This document shows positions 1-9,049 of a DNA stretch of 64,000 nt, piece after piece. Position numbers and translations under genes: made by a program. Numbering within the stretch: the first letter of the stretch is position 1; each line of letters starts with the position of its first letter. This DNA is from Alkalihalobacterium sp048323755 (lineage in GTDB: Bacteria > Bacillota > Bacilli > Bacillales > Bacillaceae_F), in the NCBI RefSeq assembly GCF_048323755.1, contig NZ_JBLWFS010000012.1:59997-123996 (forward strand). Direction: 5' to 3'. The notes below the pieces were generated by a model. That model was not told where the DNA came from. It saw only the letters and a program-made list of their open reading frames with translations, and did no database searches.

Positions 1-1
1 T

Positions 2-391
2 CAAATTGTGATCCCTACAAATGCAATTGTTTATGTTGATAAAATTAATTGGTCTGGGAGCGGTAATAACTCTAGATTAACTGTAAATGGGTTGTTAATT
101 GCAAACGAAATAATCTTGAAAGGTAATGCTCGTTTAGTTGTCAATAGTGGCATAATTACAAATGTTATCCACGCTCAATCCAATGCAGTAAGAATTACTG
201 GAGAGGGAAAGGGAATTAACTGCGCACTACTTGGTGAACAAGGCTGTGAAATACCTAAAGAGATAATTATTGATAATGAAGATATTATAGAACCAGGGGT
301 ACCTAATGAAAATGAGGAAGGAGAACAAGTACTAGGTCCAAGAGTTAAAAGTACTAGTAATTCATATCCAACCTTTTCAACAAGGAGATAA
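2..391 (+). CDS. PilX-like minor pilin, C-terminal part (5' end outside window)
   Basis: The frame is open from the first bases, so the gene starts before the window and the GTG at 8 is not a trustworthy start. The visible 129 residues repeat short beta-strand phrases (LTVNGLLIANE, LVVNSGIITN), which suggests a beta-solenoid tail. They match the C-terminal part of the next gene (LTVNGILVTEE, LTINSGIITN; then GKGINCALL versus AKGFNCSLI). The two genes are therefore tandem paralogs. By context with pilM-pilC this is probably the surface-exposed end of a PilX-type minor pilin; that role is inferred. The stop lies 21 nt before the next ATG, suggesting one transcript. Confidence 0.7.
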   Translation, partial: QIVIPTNAIVYVDKINWSGSGNNSRLTVNGLLIANEIILKGNARLVVNSGIITNVIHAQSNAVRITGEGKGINCALLGEQGCEIPKEIIIDNEDIIEPGVPNENEEGEQVLGPRVKSTSNSYPTFSTRR

Positions 392-412
392 TTGTTAAGA
401 GGAGTTTTCTAT

Positions 413-1615
413 ATGAGTTGGAAGTCCAAGTATAATTCTCAACGTGGGGCAGCATTACTTTTATCACTTTTCATCATTGCACTTATATCAATTGTAGGAG
501 TAGGAATGTTATCAGTGACCTTATATAGTCAAAAATCGATTAATTCTAATACAACAGTGCAAGGGGAATTTTACCGAGCTGAAGGCGCATTAGAAATCGT
601 AATTGATGAAATGAGAAATTATAATGGTGGACAAGTACCATTGTTATATGAGGATGGAACAGCAGTTGAAAACAGAATGATTGATCGAAAGGGTCCTTAT
701 TTTTATTTGGAAGATAATCAATTGCCATCAACTAAATTGATTGGCGGTAAGGATGTTGAAGTCGAGATACAAAAGACTAAAATTGATGAAAAAAATTATA
801 GAGCCACATTGAATGCTAGTTATTTAGAGGGAGAAACAAGAGTTACTAGGTCGCTTAATCTTAATGTGACTCGTGAAAACAAACCTGTTATTCCCAAACA
901 ATCGACACCACCAGAATTTGTTTTAGATCGACCAATCCATTTTGTAAGTAACTTTAACTATAATGGTGGGATTCACGATGATGAGCTTAAACTATATTTA
1001 TACGATCAAAATGCAGTCGTAAATAATAAGACTGGGGAAACTGCAAGAGATAGACAAGAAATAAAAATTGCAAGTGTACCATATAATAGGATTTTGAATG
1101 AGTTAGGTTATCATTCTCCGTCGTATACGAATGCTGAAATAAATAGTTCACATACTTTTTCACCAGGCTTTCATAATCCACACAAAATTGTTCAGAGCGG
1201 ACAAGCAAGTTCAATTGTAGTTGCTGAAGGTGCCAAAGTTTTTACTAAACATGTTGAGTTACATGGTTCAGGTGGTCAAAAGCATGAAGGAGCTCAACTT
1301 ACCGTAAACGGGATTCTCGTTACTGAAGAATTAAATATGAGTGGTAACTCAACACTTGAAGTCAATGGAATATTAATTGTGAGAAATAACTCGAATTTAA
1401 ATAGTGGTGAATTAACAATTAATAGTGGAATAATAACAAATAACTTTAGTAAGAACGGTAACATTGCTCTTAATGGAGAAGCAAAAGGCTTCAACTGTTC
1501 ACTCATCAATATGAACTGTTCTAGTCAAAACAATGTACCAATTATTGATTTGGACACTAGTGACTATTCTTGGAATTCCAGTCTACAAATATTAAACTTT
1601 AAAACTACAAGATAA
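413..1615 (+). CDS. PilX-like minor pilin with beta-solenoid C-terminal domain
   Basis: 400 aa. The N-terminus has the pilin-like pattern of a basic leader (SKYNSQRG) followed by a hydrophobic helix of about 24 residues (AALLLSLFIIALISIVGVGM), as in PilX_N-family minor pilins, which prime pilus assembly. A polar middle region follows. The last roughly 130 residues carry repeated VNG/NSG strand motifs that look like a small beta-solenoid. ATG 413 is chosen because AAGAGGAG lies 8 nt upstream; a TTG at 392 would only add an unlikely leader. The cargo or ligand of the tail is unknown. It is the downstream member of a tandem pair and the pilM gene follows closely. Confidence 0.75.
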   Translation: MSWKSKYNSQRGAALLLSLFIIALISIVGVGMLSVTLYSQKSINSNTTVQGEFYRAEGALEIVIDEMRNYNGGQVPLLYEDGTAVENRMIDRKGPYFYLEDNQLPSTKLIGGKDVEVEIQKTKIDEKNYRATLNASYLEGETRVTRSLNLNVTRENKPVIPKQSTPPEFVLDRPIHFVSNFNYNGGIHDDELKLYLYDQNAVVNNKTGETARDRQEIKIASVPYNRILNELGYHSPSYTNAEINSSHTFSPGFHNPHKIVQSGQASSIVVAEGAKVFTKHVELHGSGGQKHEGAQLTVNGILVTEELNMSGNSTLEVNGILIVRNNSNLNSGELTINSGIITNNFSKNGNIALNGEAKGFNCSLINMNCSSQNNVPIIDLDTSDYSWNSSLQILNFKTTR

Positions 1616-1644
1616 ATTCTTAAGTTATCAATTGAGGTGACCCT

Positions 1645-2775
1645 ATGTTTTTCAACAACAAATACTCAGGCATCGATTTTCGTGAGAAGAAAGTGACGTT
1701 TGCGACGATCAAGATGGACAAGGAGCTGCCCGTCCTGCAGCAAGTCTATGAAATGACATTAACAGATTCGGTTATTGCTGGTGGACAAGTGCAAGAAAAG
1801 GGTTTGCTTGAAACAGCACTTCGAAACTACTTACAGCAACATAAAGAAGCTTCAAAACATGTTCATTTAGCGATTCCGACTCAGCATTCGTTAATTCGTA
1901 AAGTGAATACACTACCAGATGTAGGGGAGCCTGAATTAGCGAAGTTGCTTCAGTTTCAAATTGGTGAAACGATTCACCTTCCTTTTGAAGATCCGATCTA
2001 TGATTTTGTTAAAATTGGTTCGATCCAACCTGATCAAGAGAACAAAAGTTCTTCAGAAGAAGATGACTTTACTTTAGAAGAGTTAACGGAAAGTGTGGAG
2101 AAGGAGCTGCAAGGACCGCGAAGTGAAATACTATTTTTTGCTACGTCTCGTGAACTTTCTGAAGGATTGCTAGAAAGCTGTGAAGAGGCAGGCTATAAAC
2201 CGTTAACGGCGGAGTTAAGAGCGTTAGCGCTACAACGTCTATTACTACACACGCATCCGAACTGGCTAAAAGGTACGGAAATGATCATTGATGCGTCTGG
2301 TGGTTCTGTGGATATTCATATTTTCAAAGATGAGCTAATTGTTTTTTCTCGTACGATGGAGTTAAACCGTAGTGAGTTTGTGGCAAATCCAATGTCTTCA
2401 GATGATGTGCTTTCATTTGATACAGAAGAATTAACCTTACAGGATGAAGTGGCTGCGACGAGCGAATTAACAAAAGACGAAAAAGAGGATTCGTATGTTG
2501 AAGATTTACTAAATGAAATCCAAAAAGCGCAAAACTTCTACCGCTATTCTTTAGGGGAACGAGATAGTGAGTTTGATCGAATCATTGTTACGGGAGAAAA
2601 AACGCAGCATATTTTCTCAAGGTTAGTTGAACGACTTCCGACTGAAGTGGTTCAGATTGATTATAGCTCGATTGTTGATATTGGATTTATGCAGCATGAC
2701 TTGCTAGATCGTTGCAGTGTTGCGATCGGGCTTGCAATGCGGGGCAATGAAAAAAGTGAGAAGAAAAAGAAATAA
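1645..2775 (+). CDS. pilM: Type IV pilus assembly protein PilM
   Basis: 376 aa, actin-like (FtsA/MreB fold) cytoplasmic protein that binds the N-terminus of PilN and couples the inner-membrane platform to the assembly ATPases. The start has the family phrase YSGIDFREKKV, and LAIPTQHSLIRKVNTLPDV near residue 75 is typical of PilM. An acidic insert lies around residues 130-155. GAGGTGA sits just before ATG 1645. The pilM-pilN-pilO-pilB-pilT-pilC order supports the call. Confidence 0.88.
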   Translation: MFFNNKYSGIDFREKKVTFATIKMDKELPVLQQVYEMTLTDSVIAGGQVQEKGLLETALRNYLQQHKEASKHVHLAIPTQHSLIRKVNTLPDVGEPELAKLLQFQIGETIHLPFEDPIYDFVKIGSIQPDQENKSSSEEDDFTLEELTESVEKELQGPRSEILFFATSRELSEGLLESCEEAGYKPLTAELRALALQRLLLHTHPNWLKGTEMIIDASGGSVDIHIFKDELIVFSRTMELNRSEFVANPMSSDDVLSFDTEELTLQDEVAATSELTKDEKEDSYVEDLLNEIQKAQNFYRYSLGERDSEFDRIIVTGEKTQHIFSRLVERLPTEVVQIDYSSIVDIGFMQHDLLDRCSVAIGLAMRGNEKSEKKKK

Positions 2776-2813
2776 ATGACTATTTACGTTTCAAAAGGAT
2801 TGGAGCGATACCT

Positions 2814-3374
2814 GTGAACATTAGCATAGATTTGTTACCTCAACGAGTAAAAGCAAAAGAAAGAGGAGGAGTTCCTGTCATTCCAGTTGCGGGGGCTTGT
2901 GCGGTTATTGTTGCTGCTAGCTTTCTTACTTTTATGTATGTTGATACGAAAAGCTCGGTTCAATCGTTAGAACAGGAAGTTGCTGCTCAAACGGAAGTCC
3001 GTAATGCTGCTGAACAAGAGTTTCTTACGAAAACAACGGGAATGACGGAATACAATTACATTGATTATTATACGAACGTGAACACTTTACTAGACACGAT
3101 CTACAAAGATACGATCGATCTAAGAGAACGTGTGTATATGTTGCTGCCTGATCGAGCGGAAGTCAATTCTTATTCATTTTTAAACAATGGTGATCTTTCG
3201 ATGCAAATCACGTTCCAATCCAAAGGAGATGCCGCGATTTATTTAAATCGTCTATTACAGGCAGAAATAGTGACGAGTGCTGAAGTACAAACGATTTCCA
3301 TTTCTAATGAAGATTTGCTTTATCAATCTCAATTTACGTTAAAGCTCGATACGATAGTAGGTGAAGAATCGTGA
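2814..3374 (+). CDS. pilN: Type IV pilus assembly protein PilN
   Basis: 186 aa, GTG start. It opens with NISIDLLPQRVKAKER, the PilN motif that docks on PilM, followed by one membrane helix (about residues 20-45, VIPVAGACAVIVAASFLTFMYV), a short coiled coil and a ferredoxin-like domain. It forms a bitopic pair with PilO in the inner-membrane platform. Its stop overlaps the start of pilO by 4 nt (GTGA), which implies translational coupling. Confidence 0.87.
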   Translation: MNISIDLLPQRVKAKERGGVPVIPVAGACAVIVAASFLTFMYVDTKSSVQSLEQEVAAQTEVRNAAEQEFLTKTTGMTEYNYIDYYTNVNTLLDTIYKDTIDLRERVYMLLPDRAEVNSYSFLNNGDLSMQITFQSKGDAAIYLNRLLQAEIVTSAEVQTISISNEDLLYQSQFTLKLDTIVGEES

Positions 3375-4849
3375 GTGAATGGTTGAATAACAATAAAAAC
3401 CGGATCTTATATAGTGTTCTTATTTTCTTTTTATTATTAACGGTATTTTATATGTATTTCGTTCGCCCTTTACAGGCAGAGGAACGTAGTCAACAAGAGG
3501 AACTCCATCGTATTCAAACCGACATCGCTCACTATGAAACACAGATTAGTAAACTAACTGCTCAATCTTTAACACCACTGCAGAAAAAGACATTACTTGA
3601 TCGTGTTCCGATGCGCCCTAACGTAGAACAAGTGATTGCGGATCTAGAAAGAACCGAGCTGGACACAGGTGCTGTTATTGATAGTGTATCGATTAGTATT
3701 CATCCGAGTGAGGCACAGGAAAATGAAGGACAAGACACGCAATCCTGGAGAAATATTTTAGACGAAGACTTATATTCTCTTCTTGAAACACAAGTGGCTG
3801 ATGTAAACGGACTTCATGTTTCCTATATTGAAATGTCTATTAGTATGAACGGAAAAGAAGAAGATGTACATTCTTTCATTGAAGAAGTTGAAAAGTTAAA
3901 ACGCATCATCCATGTGCAAAGCTATGATTATTCACTAGATAGTGAAACAGAAAGAGTACAAGCATCGGCAACGCTCCGTGCTTTTTATTGTGAAGACTTT
4001 TTAGAGTTTATTGAAGATGCTGTAGATTTTAAGTTAGATTATAATTTCGATCCAAGTAAATTAAACCGTTATATTGAAGTATCACCTGAAATAAGTAGTG
4101 GAAGTGAAGGTTTAAATGAGACAGGAACGAATGGTGAAAATTCTTCTTCTACTACACCATCAGATCCGGCAACTTCGACTACAGAAATTAAGCTTGTTGA
4201 TCCATCAAAACGTTACGTTGAGCCAGCAGCAGGTGAACAAGAAGCGAATTTAGCATTCTATGTTGTTCAAACCGGCGGATACAATACGGAAGCGACGTTA
4301 TATGAACAAGTAACTAATTTGCGAAATGCCGGCATGTACCCAAGAGAAGTCGAAAGAGAAAATCAAGCCAATGAAACTAGATTTGTCGTTTATACAGGGG
4401 TGGCTCATGACAAATCTTCTGCTGAACAGTTAGCTAATTATTTAAAGTCTGTAAATAAAGATTTTCATTCGTGGGTTGATCAAGTTCCTTTTAGTGTGAA
4501 AGGAAATACGGCATTAGCAAAAGATGCACAGGATCTGGTTTCATCTGTGTCTCCTGTCATTACAAAAGGGTTAACGGAAACGAATTATCAAATTTCATCC
4601 GAACAAATGGACCTGATTTCTGCTAAAATTCGCGTCTATGAATTAAGAGCGAGAGAAGCGATGACGAATAGCTCGGATATGATTTGGAACACACAATTAG
4701 AAAATACATTAATTTATACAAAACAACTTGAAACGGCATTAAAGAATTATCAAAATCAAAACCAACGATCTCACTTGTGGCAGGCCCAGGGAGCAATGCT
4801 TGATTTCATGCTTACTTTGAATGGGTATGTTAGTTTTACAGAAAAGTGA
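3371..4849 (+). CDS. pilO: PilO-like pilus platform protein with C-terminal SPOR / SpoIIB-like module
   Basis: 492 aa, more than twice the usual PilO length of about 200. Residues 1-225 look like PilO: a membrane helix near 10-30, a coiled coil, then an alpha/beta domain. A Ser/Thr/Asn-rich linker (about 235-275) leads to a SPOR-like domain at about 292-375 (FYVVQTGGYNTEA ... RFVVYTGVAHDKSSAEQLANYL). A helical tail of about 115 residues follows and ends LWQAQGAMLDFMLTLNGYVSF. The SPOR-plus-tail pattern resembles SpoIIB, encoded 4 kb downstream. SPOR domains bind denuded peptidoglycan, so this could anchor the pilus platform in the wall; that is inference. The GTG start overlaps pilN. Confidence 0.8.
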   Translation: MSEWLNNNKNRILYSVLIFFLLLTVFYMYFVRPLQAEERSQQEELHRIQTDIAHYETQISKLTAQSLTPLQKKTLLDRVPMRPNVEQVIADLERTELDTGAVIDSVSISIHPSEAQENEGQDTQSWRNILDEDLYSLLETQVADVNGLHVSYIEMSISMNGKEEDVHSFIEEVEKLKRIIHVQSYDYSLDSETERVQASATLRAFYCEDFLEFIEDAVDFKLDYNFDPSKLNRYIEVSPEISSGSEGLNETGTNGENSSSTTPSDPATSTTEIKLVDPSKRYVEPAAGEQEANLAFYVVQTGGYNTEATLYEQVTNLRNAGMYPREVERENQANETRFVVYTGVAHDKSSAEQLANYLKSVNKDFHSWVDQVPFSVKGNTALAKDAQDLVSSVSPVITKGLTETNYQISSEQMDLISAKIRVYELRAREAMTNSSDMIWNTQLENTLIYTKQLETALKNYQNQNQRSHLWQAQGAMLDFMLTLNGYVSFTEK

Positions 4850-4892
4850 TTACAGCCTTAATAGCTAGTTTGATAGAAAAGGAGCTATAAAA

Positions 4893-6566
4893 ATGGCCAT
4901 ACAAAAACGTAGACGGTTAGGAGATTTGCTCGTTGAAGCAGGTGTCATCACGGAAGATCAACTGATGGAAGCACTTCATGAACAAAAGTCAACGAACAAT
5001 CGCTTAGGAGACCAGCTCGTTCAAATGAACTTTGTTGACGAACAACAAATTATTGAAGTACTTGAGTTTCAACTGGGTATTCCTCATATCAATTTATATA
5101 AACAAAAAATTGATCCGAAAATTATTGGGATAATTAATGAAGAATTAGCACGTCGCTATCAACTGCTACCCGTTAAACGTAATGGAGACCGTTTAATGAT
5201 AGCGATGGCAGATCCACTTGACTACTTTGCCATTGATGATATTCGGTTGAGTACGGGATTTGAAATCGAGCCAGCGATTGCCAAAAAAGAAGAGCTGCGT
5301 TTAGCAATTAATCGTTACTACGGAATGCAGAAGTCGATTGATCAGATGTTAAAAGATATCAATACGAATGATGATGAAGATATGCTGATCGAGTCGCAAC
5401 AATCCGACGATTCACCGGTTGCTAAAATGATTAATCAGTTGATTAGCCAAGCAACCCAAGTTGGTGCAAGTGATATTCATATTGATCCACTAGAAATGGA
5501 AACGGTCATTCGCTTTCGTGTCGATGGTGTTCTTCGTCCTGAACGAACGATCCCTAAAAACATGCACAACGTTCTCGTTTCAAGGGTCAAGATCTTATCT
5601 AATTTAAATATTGCTGAAAAGCGATTACCACAAGATGGACGTTTTAAAATGGATGTAGATCTGCGCAGAATTGACTTGCGTGTTTCGTGTTTACCTACCA
5701 TTTTTGGAGAAAAAGTAGTCATGCGTCTTCTCGACACTGGTAATGTTTTATTAGGAATTGACCGGTTAGGATTTTCCGAAATGAATGAAGCGAATTTCCG
5801 AAAGATGCTCAAACAAGCTTATGGGATTATGCTTGTTACTGGTCCTACCGGAAGTGGTAAGTCAACGACCTTGTACTCGGCATTATCCAACATAAATTCA
5901 GAAGACGTAAACATCATCACGGTTGAAGATCCTGTAGAGTACCAGTTAAAAGGAATTAACCAAGTACAAGTGAACTCGAGTATCGGTATGACGTTTGCCG
6001 CTGGTCTTCGTTCGATCTTGCGACAAGATCCAGACATTATCATGGTCGGTGAGGTTCGTGACTCTGAAACGGCAGAAATTGCATTGCGATCAGCGATGAC
6101 TGGACATTTAGTTTTAACCACTTTGCATACAAACGATGCCGTTAGTGCGATTAGTCGTTTAATCGATATGGGAGTTGAACCGTTCCTTGTGTCTTCATCA
6201 CTTACCGGTGTTGTTGCGCAACGTTTGGTTCGCCGAGTATGTCCTTCGTGTGCAGTTCCATACGAATTAACCGTTAAAGAACGAGAGTTGTTCACTTCAA
6301 GAGGAATTGAAACAACAAAAATCGTAAAAGGTGAAGGTTGCGCCACGTGTAATAGTACAGGTTACAAAGGGCGAATGGCGATTCATGAAACTGTAATGAT
6401 CGATGACTACTTGAGAGAAATGATTACGAAAAAAGCTTCTGATTCTGAGTATCGTCATTATGTAGAGCAAAAAGGCTTTGTAGCCATGTTTGAAGATGGC
6501 CTAATGAAAGTGGCTAAAGGGCTAACGACACTGGATGAAGTCTATAGAGTAACCGTTGGAGAGTAG
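4893..6566 (+). CDS. pilB: Type IV pilus extension ATPase PilB (GspE family)
   Basis: 557 aa hexameric cytoplasmic ATPase that powers pilus polymerisation. In order: an N-terminal MshEN/T2SSE_N domain (RRLGDLLVEAGVITEDQL), the N2 domain, a Walker A motif GPTGSGKST near residue 316, the Asp and His boxes and the Walker B region (LRQDPDIIMVGEVRD). A zinc four-cysteine element CPSC...CATC lies near 450-485, which is diagnostic of PilB/GspE rather than PilT. The start is well placed behind AAAGGAG. It sits between pilO and pilT. Confidence 0.95.
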   Translation: MAIQKRRRLGDLLVEAGVITEDQLMEALHEQKSTNNRLGDQLVQMNFVDEQQIIEVLEFQLGIPHINLYKQKIDPKIIGIINEELARRYQLLPVKRNGDRLMIAMADPLDYFAIDDIRLSTGFEIEPAIAKKEELRLAINRYYGMQKSIDQMLKDINTNDDEDMLIESQQSDDSPVAKMINQLISQATQVGASDIHIDPLEMETVIRFRVDGVLRPERTIPKNMHNVLVSRVKILSNLNIAEKRLPQDGRFKMDVDLRRIDLRVSCLPTIFGEKVVMRLLDTGNVLLGIDRLGFSEMNEANFRKMLKQAYGIMLVTGPTGSGKSTTLYSALSNINSEDVNIITVEDPVEYQLKGINQVQVNSSIGMTFAAGLRSILRQDPDIIMVGEVRDSETAEIALRSAMTGHLVLTTLHTNDAVSAISRLIDMGVEPFLVSSSLTGVVAQRLVRRVCPSCAVPYELTVKERELFTSRGIETTKIVKGEGCATCNSTGYKGRMAIHETVMIDDYLREMITKKASDSEYRHYVEQKGFVAMFEDGLMKVAKGLTTLDEVYRVTVGE

Positions 6567-6577
6567 GGTGATTTGTA

Positions 6578-7618
6578 TTGGACATGAATAAACTATTATA
6601 TTTTGCCTTTCAAAATGGGGCATCTGATTTACACATTACGGTCGATACGACACCGATTGTGCGAATTAACGGCAAGCTAAAAAAAGTAGGCTCACAATTT
6701 TTAACAAAAGAGATGACCCTTGACTTAGCCCGGCAAATTACAACTCCAAGTCAGTTTGAAACATTTGAACAAACGAGTGAGTTAGATTTCTCCTATGCAT
6801 TAGAAGATGCATGTCGTTTCCGTGTTAATTTATTTAAGCAAATGGGAGCCGTTGGTATCGTTTGTCGTGTCATTCATAGTAAAGTCCCTACGATCGGTGA
6901 TTTAAATCTACCAGATGTCGTTAAATATTTTGCCAAACAAACACAAGGTTTACTACTCGTTACAGGTCCTACAGGTAGCGGGAAGTCGACGACGCTTGCG
7001 GCGATCATTGATTATATTAATGAACATATGAGCAAGCACATTTTAACACTGGAAGATCCGATTGAGTATTTACATCATCATAAAAAGAGTATTATTAACC
7101 AACGTGAAATTGGACAAGACAGTCAATCTTTTTCGATTGGTTTGCGAGCTGCATTAAGGCAAGATCCTGACGTCATATTAGTTGGTGAGATGCGTGATTT
7201 AGATACGATACAAACAGCCATCACTGCTGCAGAAACGGGCCACCTAGTCTTAGGAACTCTTCATACGACAACAGCTTCTCAAACGGTTCACCGCATAATT
7301 GACGTGTTTCCAGGAGAACAGCATCAGCAAATTCGAATGCAATTAGCGAGTACGCTCTCTGGTGTTATTTCTCAACGTTTAATGCCAACAGCAGATGAAA
7401 CAGGACGAACGGCAGCATTAGAAATATTAGTAAGTAATCCAGCAGTTGCGAATTTAATACGTTCAGATAAAATTCATCAAATCTTAACAATCCTAGAAAC
7501 GAGTAAAAGCAGTGGCATGCAGACGATCAATATGGCAGTTACCGACCTTGTTCATAAAGGGATAGTAACTCGTGCTGTTGCAGATGAATTTGTTCCTGGA
7601 TGGGACCAACATGAGTAA
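6578..7618 (+). CDS. pilT: Type IV pilus retraction ATPase PilT
   Basis: 346 aa. Walker A GPTGSGKST is near residue 130, Walker B is LRQDPDVILVGEMRD, and the PilT-type His box is GHLVLGTLHTTTA. The four-cysteine zinc element of PilB is absent, as expected for PilT. PilT depolymerises pili and drives twitching motility or DNA uptake; it is not part of the B. subtilis com pseudopilus set. TTG 6578 is preferred because AGGGTGA lies 6 nt upstream; ATG 6584 is the alternative, two codons in. Confidence 0.94.
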   Translation: MDMNKLLYFAFQNGASDLHITVDTTPIVRINGKLKKVGSQFLTKEMTLDLARQITTPSQFETFEQTSELDFSYALEDACRFRVNLFKQMGAVGIVCRVIHSKVPTIGDLNLPDVVKYFAKQTQGLLLVTGPTGSGKSTTLAAIIDYINEHMSKHILTLEDPIEYLHHHKKSIINQREIGQDSQSFSIGLRAALRQDPDVILVGEMRDLDTIQTAITAAETGHLVLGTLHTTTASQTVHRIIDVFPGEQHQQIRMQLASTLSGVISQRLMPTADETGRTAALEILVSNPAVANLIRSDKIHQILTILETSKSSGMQTINMAVTDLVHKGIVTRAVADEFVPGWDQHE

Positions 7619-7644
7619 AAAACTTGTATGAAAGGGAGAACAAT

Positions 7645-8868
7645 ATGCTCTTTCTCTATAAAGCAATTGATTCAAAAACAGGAAAAGAAGTAAAAGGTAA
7701 ATTATACGCCCCCACACAAGAAGTAGCTGTTAAGGAATTGAAAGGTAAAGGTCTTTATATTGCCGAACTTTCAAAACGTAAGGAAACGGTATGGAATAAA
7801 GATTTAAATGAGTTAAACATCGTCATTGGGAAGCCTGTTAAAAATCGAGATTTTGTTGTATTCTGCCGCCAGTTAGCTACTTTATTAAAAGCTGGAACAC
7901 CGATCACCGAATCGATTCGTATTCTATCAGAACAAGTCTCATCGAAGATTTTTAAAAAGGCGCTTGAAGATGTTTATAATGATATTCGTTCAGGGACATC
8001 CTTTTCTGAAGCTTGCTCCGACTTTCCAAAGATCTTTGATAAAGTCTTTGTCAATATGGTTCGTGCCGGGGAAACGAGTGGAGACTTAGAAAATGTCATG
8101 GATCGTTTAGCAACGTTCTATGAAAAAGAACATCGTGTCAAAGAAAAAGTGAAATCAGCGATGATGTACCCAATAGCGGTATCGATTATTGCAGTAGTCG
8201 TTGTGATCATTTTATTAACGAATGTTTTACCTAGTCTTTTAAACAATTTAACAAGCATGGGTGGAGAAATCCCCGTTCCTACTCAAATCGTCATGAGTAT
8301 TTCAGATTTTCTCATTTACAGATGGTATTTAGTTCTATTATTTGTTGCATTATTTGTACTTCTTTTTATTGCGATCTATCGAAATCCTAAAGGACATTTC
8401 ATGCTAGATTATCTGAAATTGAAGATCCCGGTCTTCGGCTTATTATTTCAAAAAACGATTATCGCTAGAGTTACGCGAACGATGGCTTCACTTTTTTCGA
8501 GCTCAGTTCCTGTCTTGCAAACCTTAACGATGAGTGCGGAGATCGCTAACAATGATGTTGTAGCTAAAGTACTTAATGAATCAAAAGAGTCTCTAAGAGC
8601 AGGAGAAAGTCTGTCAGAGCCCTTAGATAAAAGCTGGGTTTTCCCGAAAATTGTTAGCCATATGATTAAAGTCGGCGAAGAAACCGGTCAGTTAGATACG
8701 ATGCTAGAAAAGGTTGCCGATTTTTATGAAGAAGACGTAGAACAAATGGCATCACGTATGAGCGCAATCATCGAACCGTTAATGATTGTTATCTTAGGGG
8801 TTATAGTAGGTACGATCGTACTTGCGGCCCTGTTGCCGATGTTTTCAATTTATAACAACTTTGGTTAA
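7645..8868 (+). CDS. pilC: Type IV pilus inner-membrane platform protein PilC (GspF family)
   Basis: 407 aa polytopic membrane protein at the base of the pilus machine, acting with PilB and PilT. It has two homologous GspF domains (about residues 70-195 and 275-395), both with the FCRQLATLLKAGTPI-like helix pattern, separated by membrane helices; the last one is VILGVIVGTIVLAALLPMF. ATG 7645 is chosen because AAGGGAGA precedes it; an upstream TTG at 7624 has no good site. It is the last gene of the operon and a terminator follows. Confidence 0.93.
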   Translation: MLFLYKAIDSKTGKEVKGKLYAPTQEVAVKELKGKGLYIAELSKRKETVWNKDLNELNIVIGKPVKNRDFVVFCRQLATLLKAGTPITESIRILSEQVSSKIFKKALEDVYNDIRSGTSFSEACSDFPKIFDKVFVNMVRAGETSGDLENVMDRLATFYEKEHRVKEKVKSAMMYPIAVSIIAVVVVIILLTNVLPSLLNNLTSMGGEIPVPTQIVMSISDFLIYRWYLVLLFVALFVLLFIAIYRNPKGHFMLDYLKLKIPVFGLLFQKTIIARVTRTMASLFSSSVPVLQTLTMSAEIANNDVVAKVLNESKESLRAGESLSEPLDKSWVFPKIVSHMIKVGEETGQLDTMLEKVADFYEEDVEQMASRMSAIIEPLMIVILGVIVGTIVLAALLPMFSIYNNFG

Positions 8869-8884
8869 TATCGAACTAGCAACT

Positions 8885-8923
8885 AGAACAAGACTTACTC
8901 CTAAGTTTTGTTCTTTTTTATTT
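8885..8923 (+). terminator. Rho-independent terminator after pilC
   Basis: The arms AGAACAAGACTT and AAGTTTTGTTCT are followed by a run of T. This ends the pilus operon and separates it from spoIIB. Confidence 0.8.
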
Positions 8924-9049
8924 TGTCTGATAGTTCGGCTTCGAATGGTTTCAAATTCTTCTCTATTAAATTTCTGCTTTTAGTTCTATCTACTAATTCA
9001 AATTAATAGAATAGAATTAAGAAAATAAGAAGCAGGAGAGGAGCGAGTG

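Noticed and set aside
5819..6346. 175-codon minus-strand frame inside pilB
   Set aside because: Shadow of a strongly conserved ATPase gene on the plus strand, with no protein-like features.
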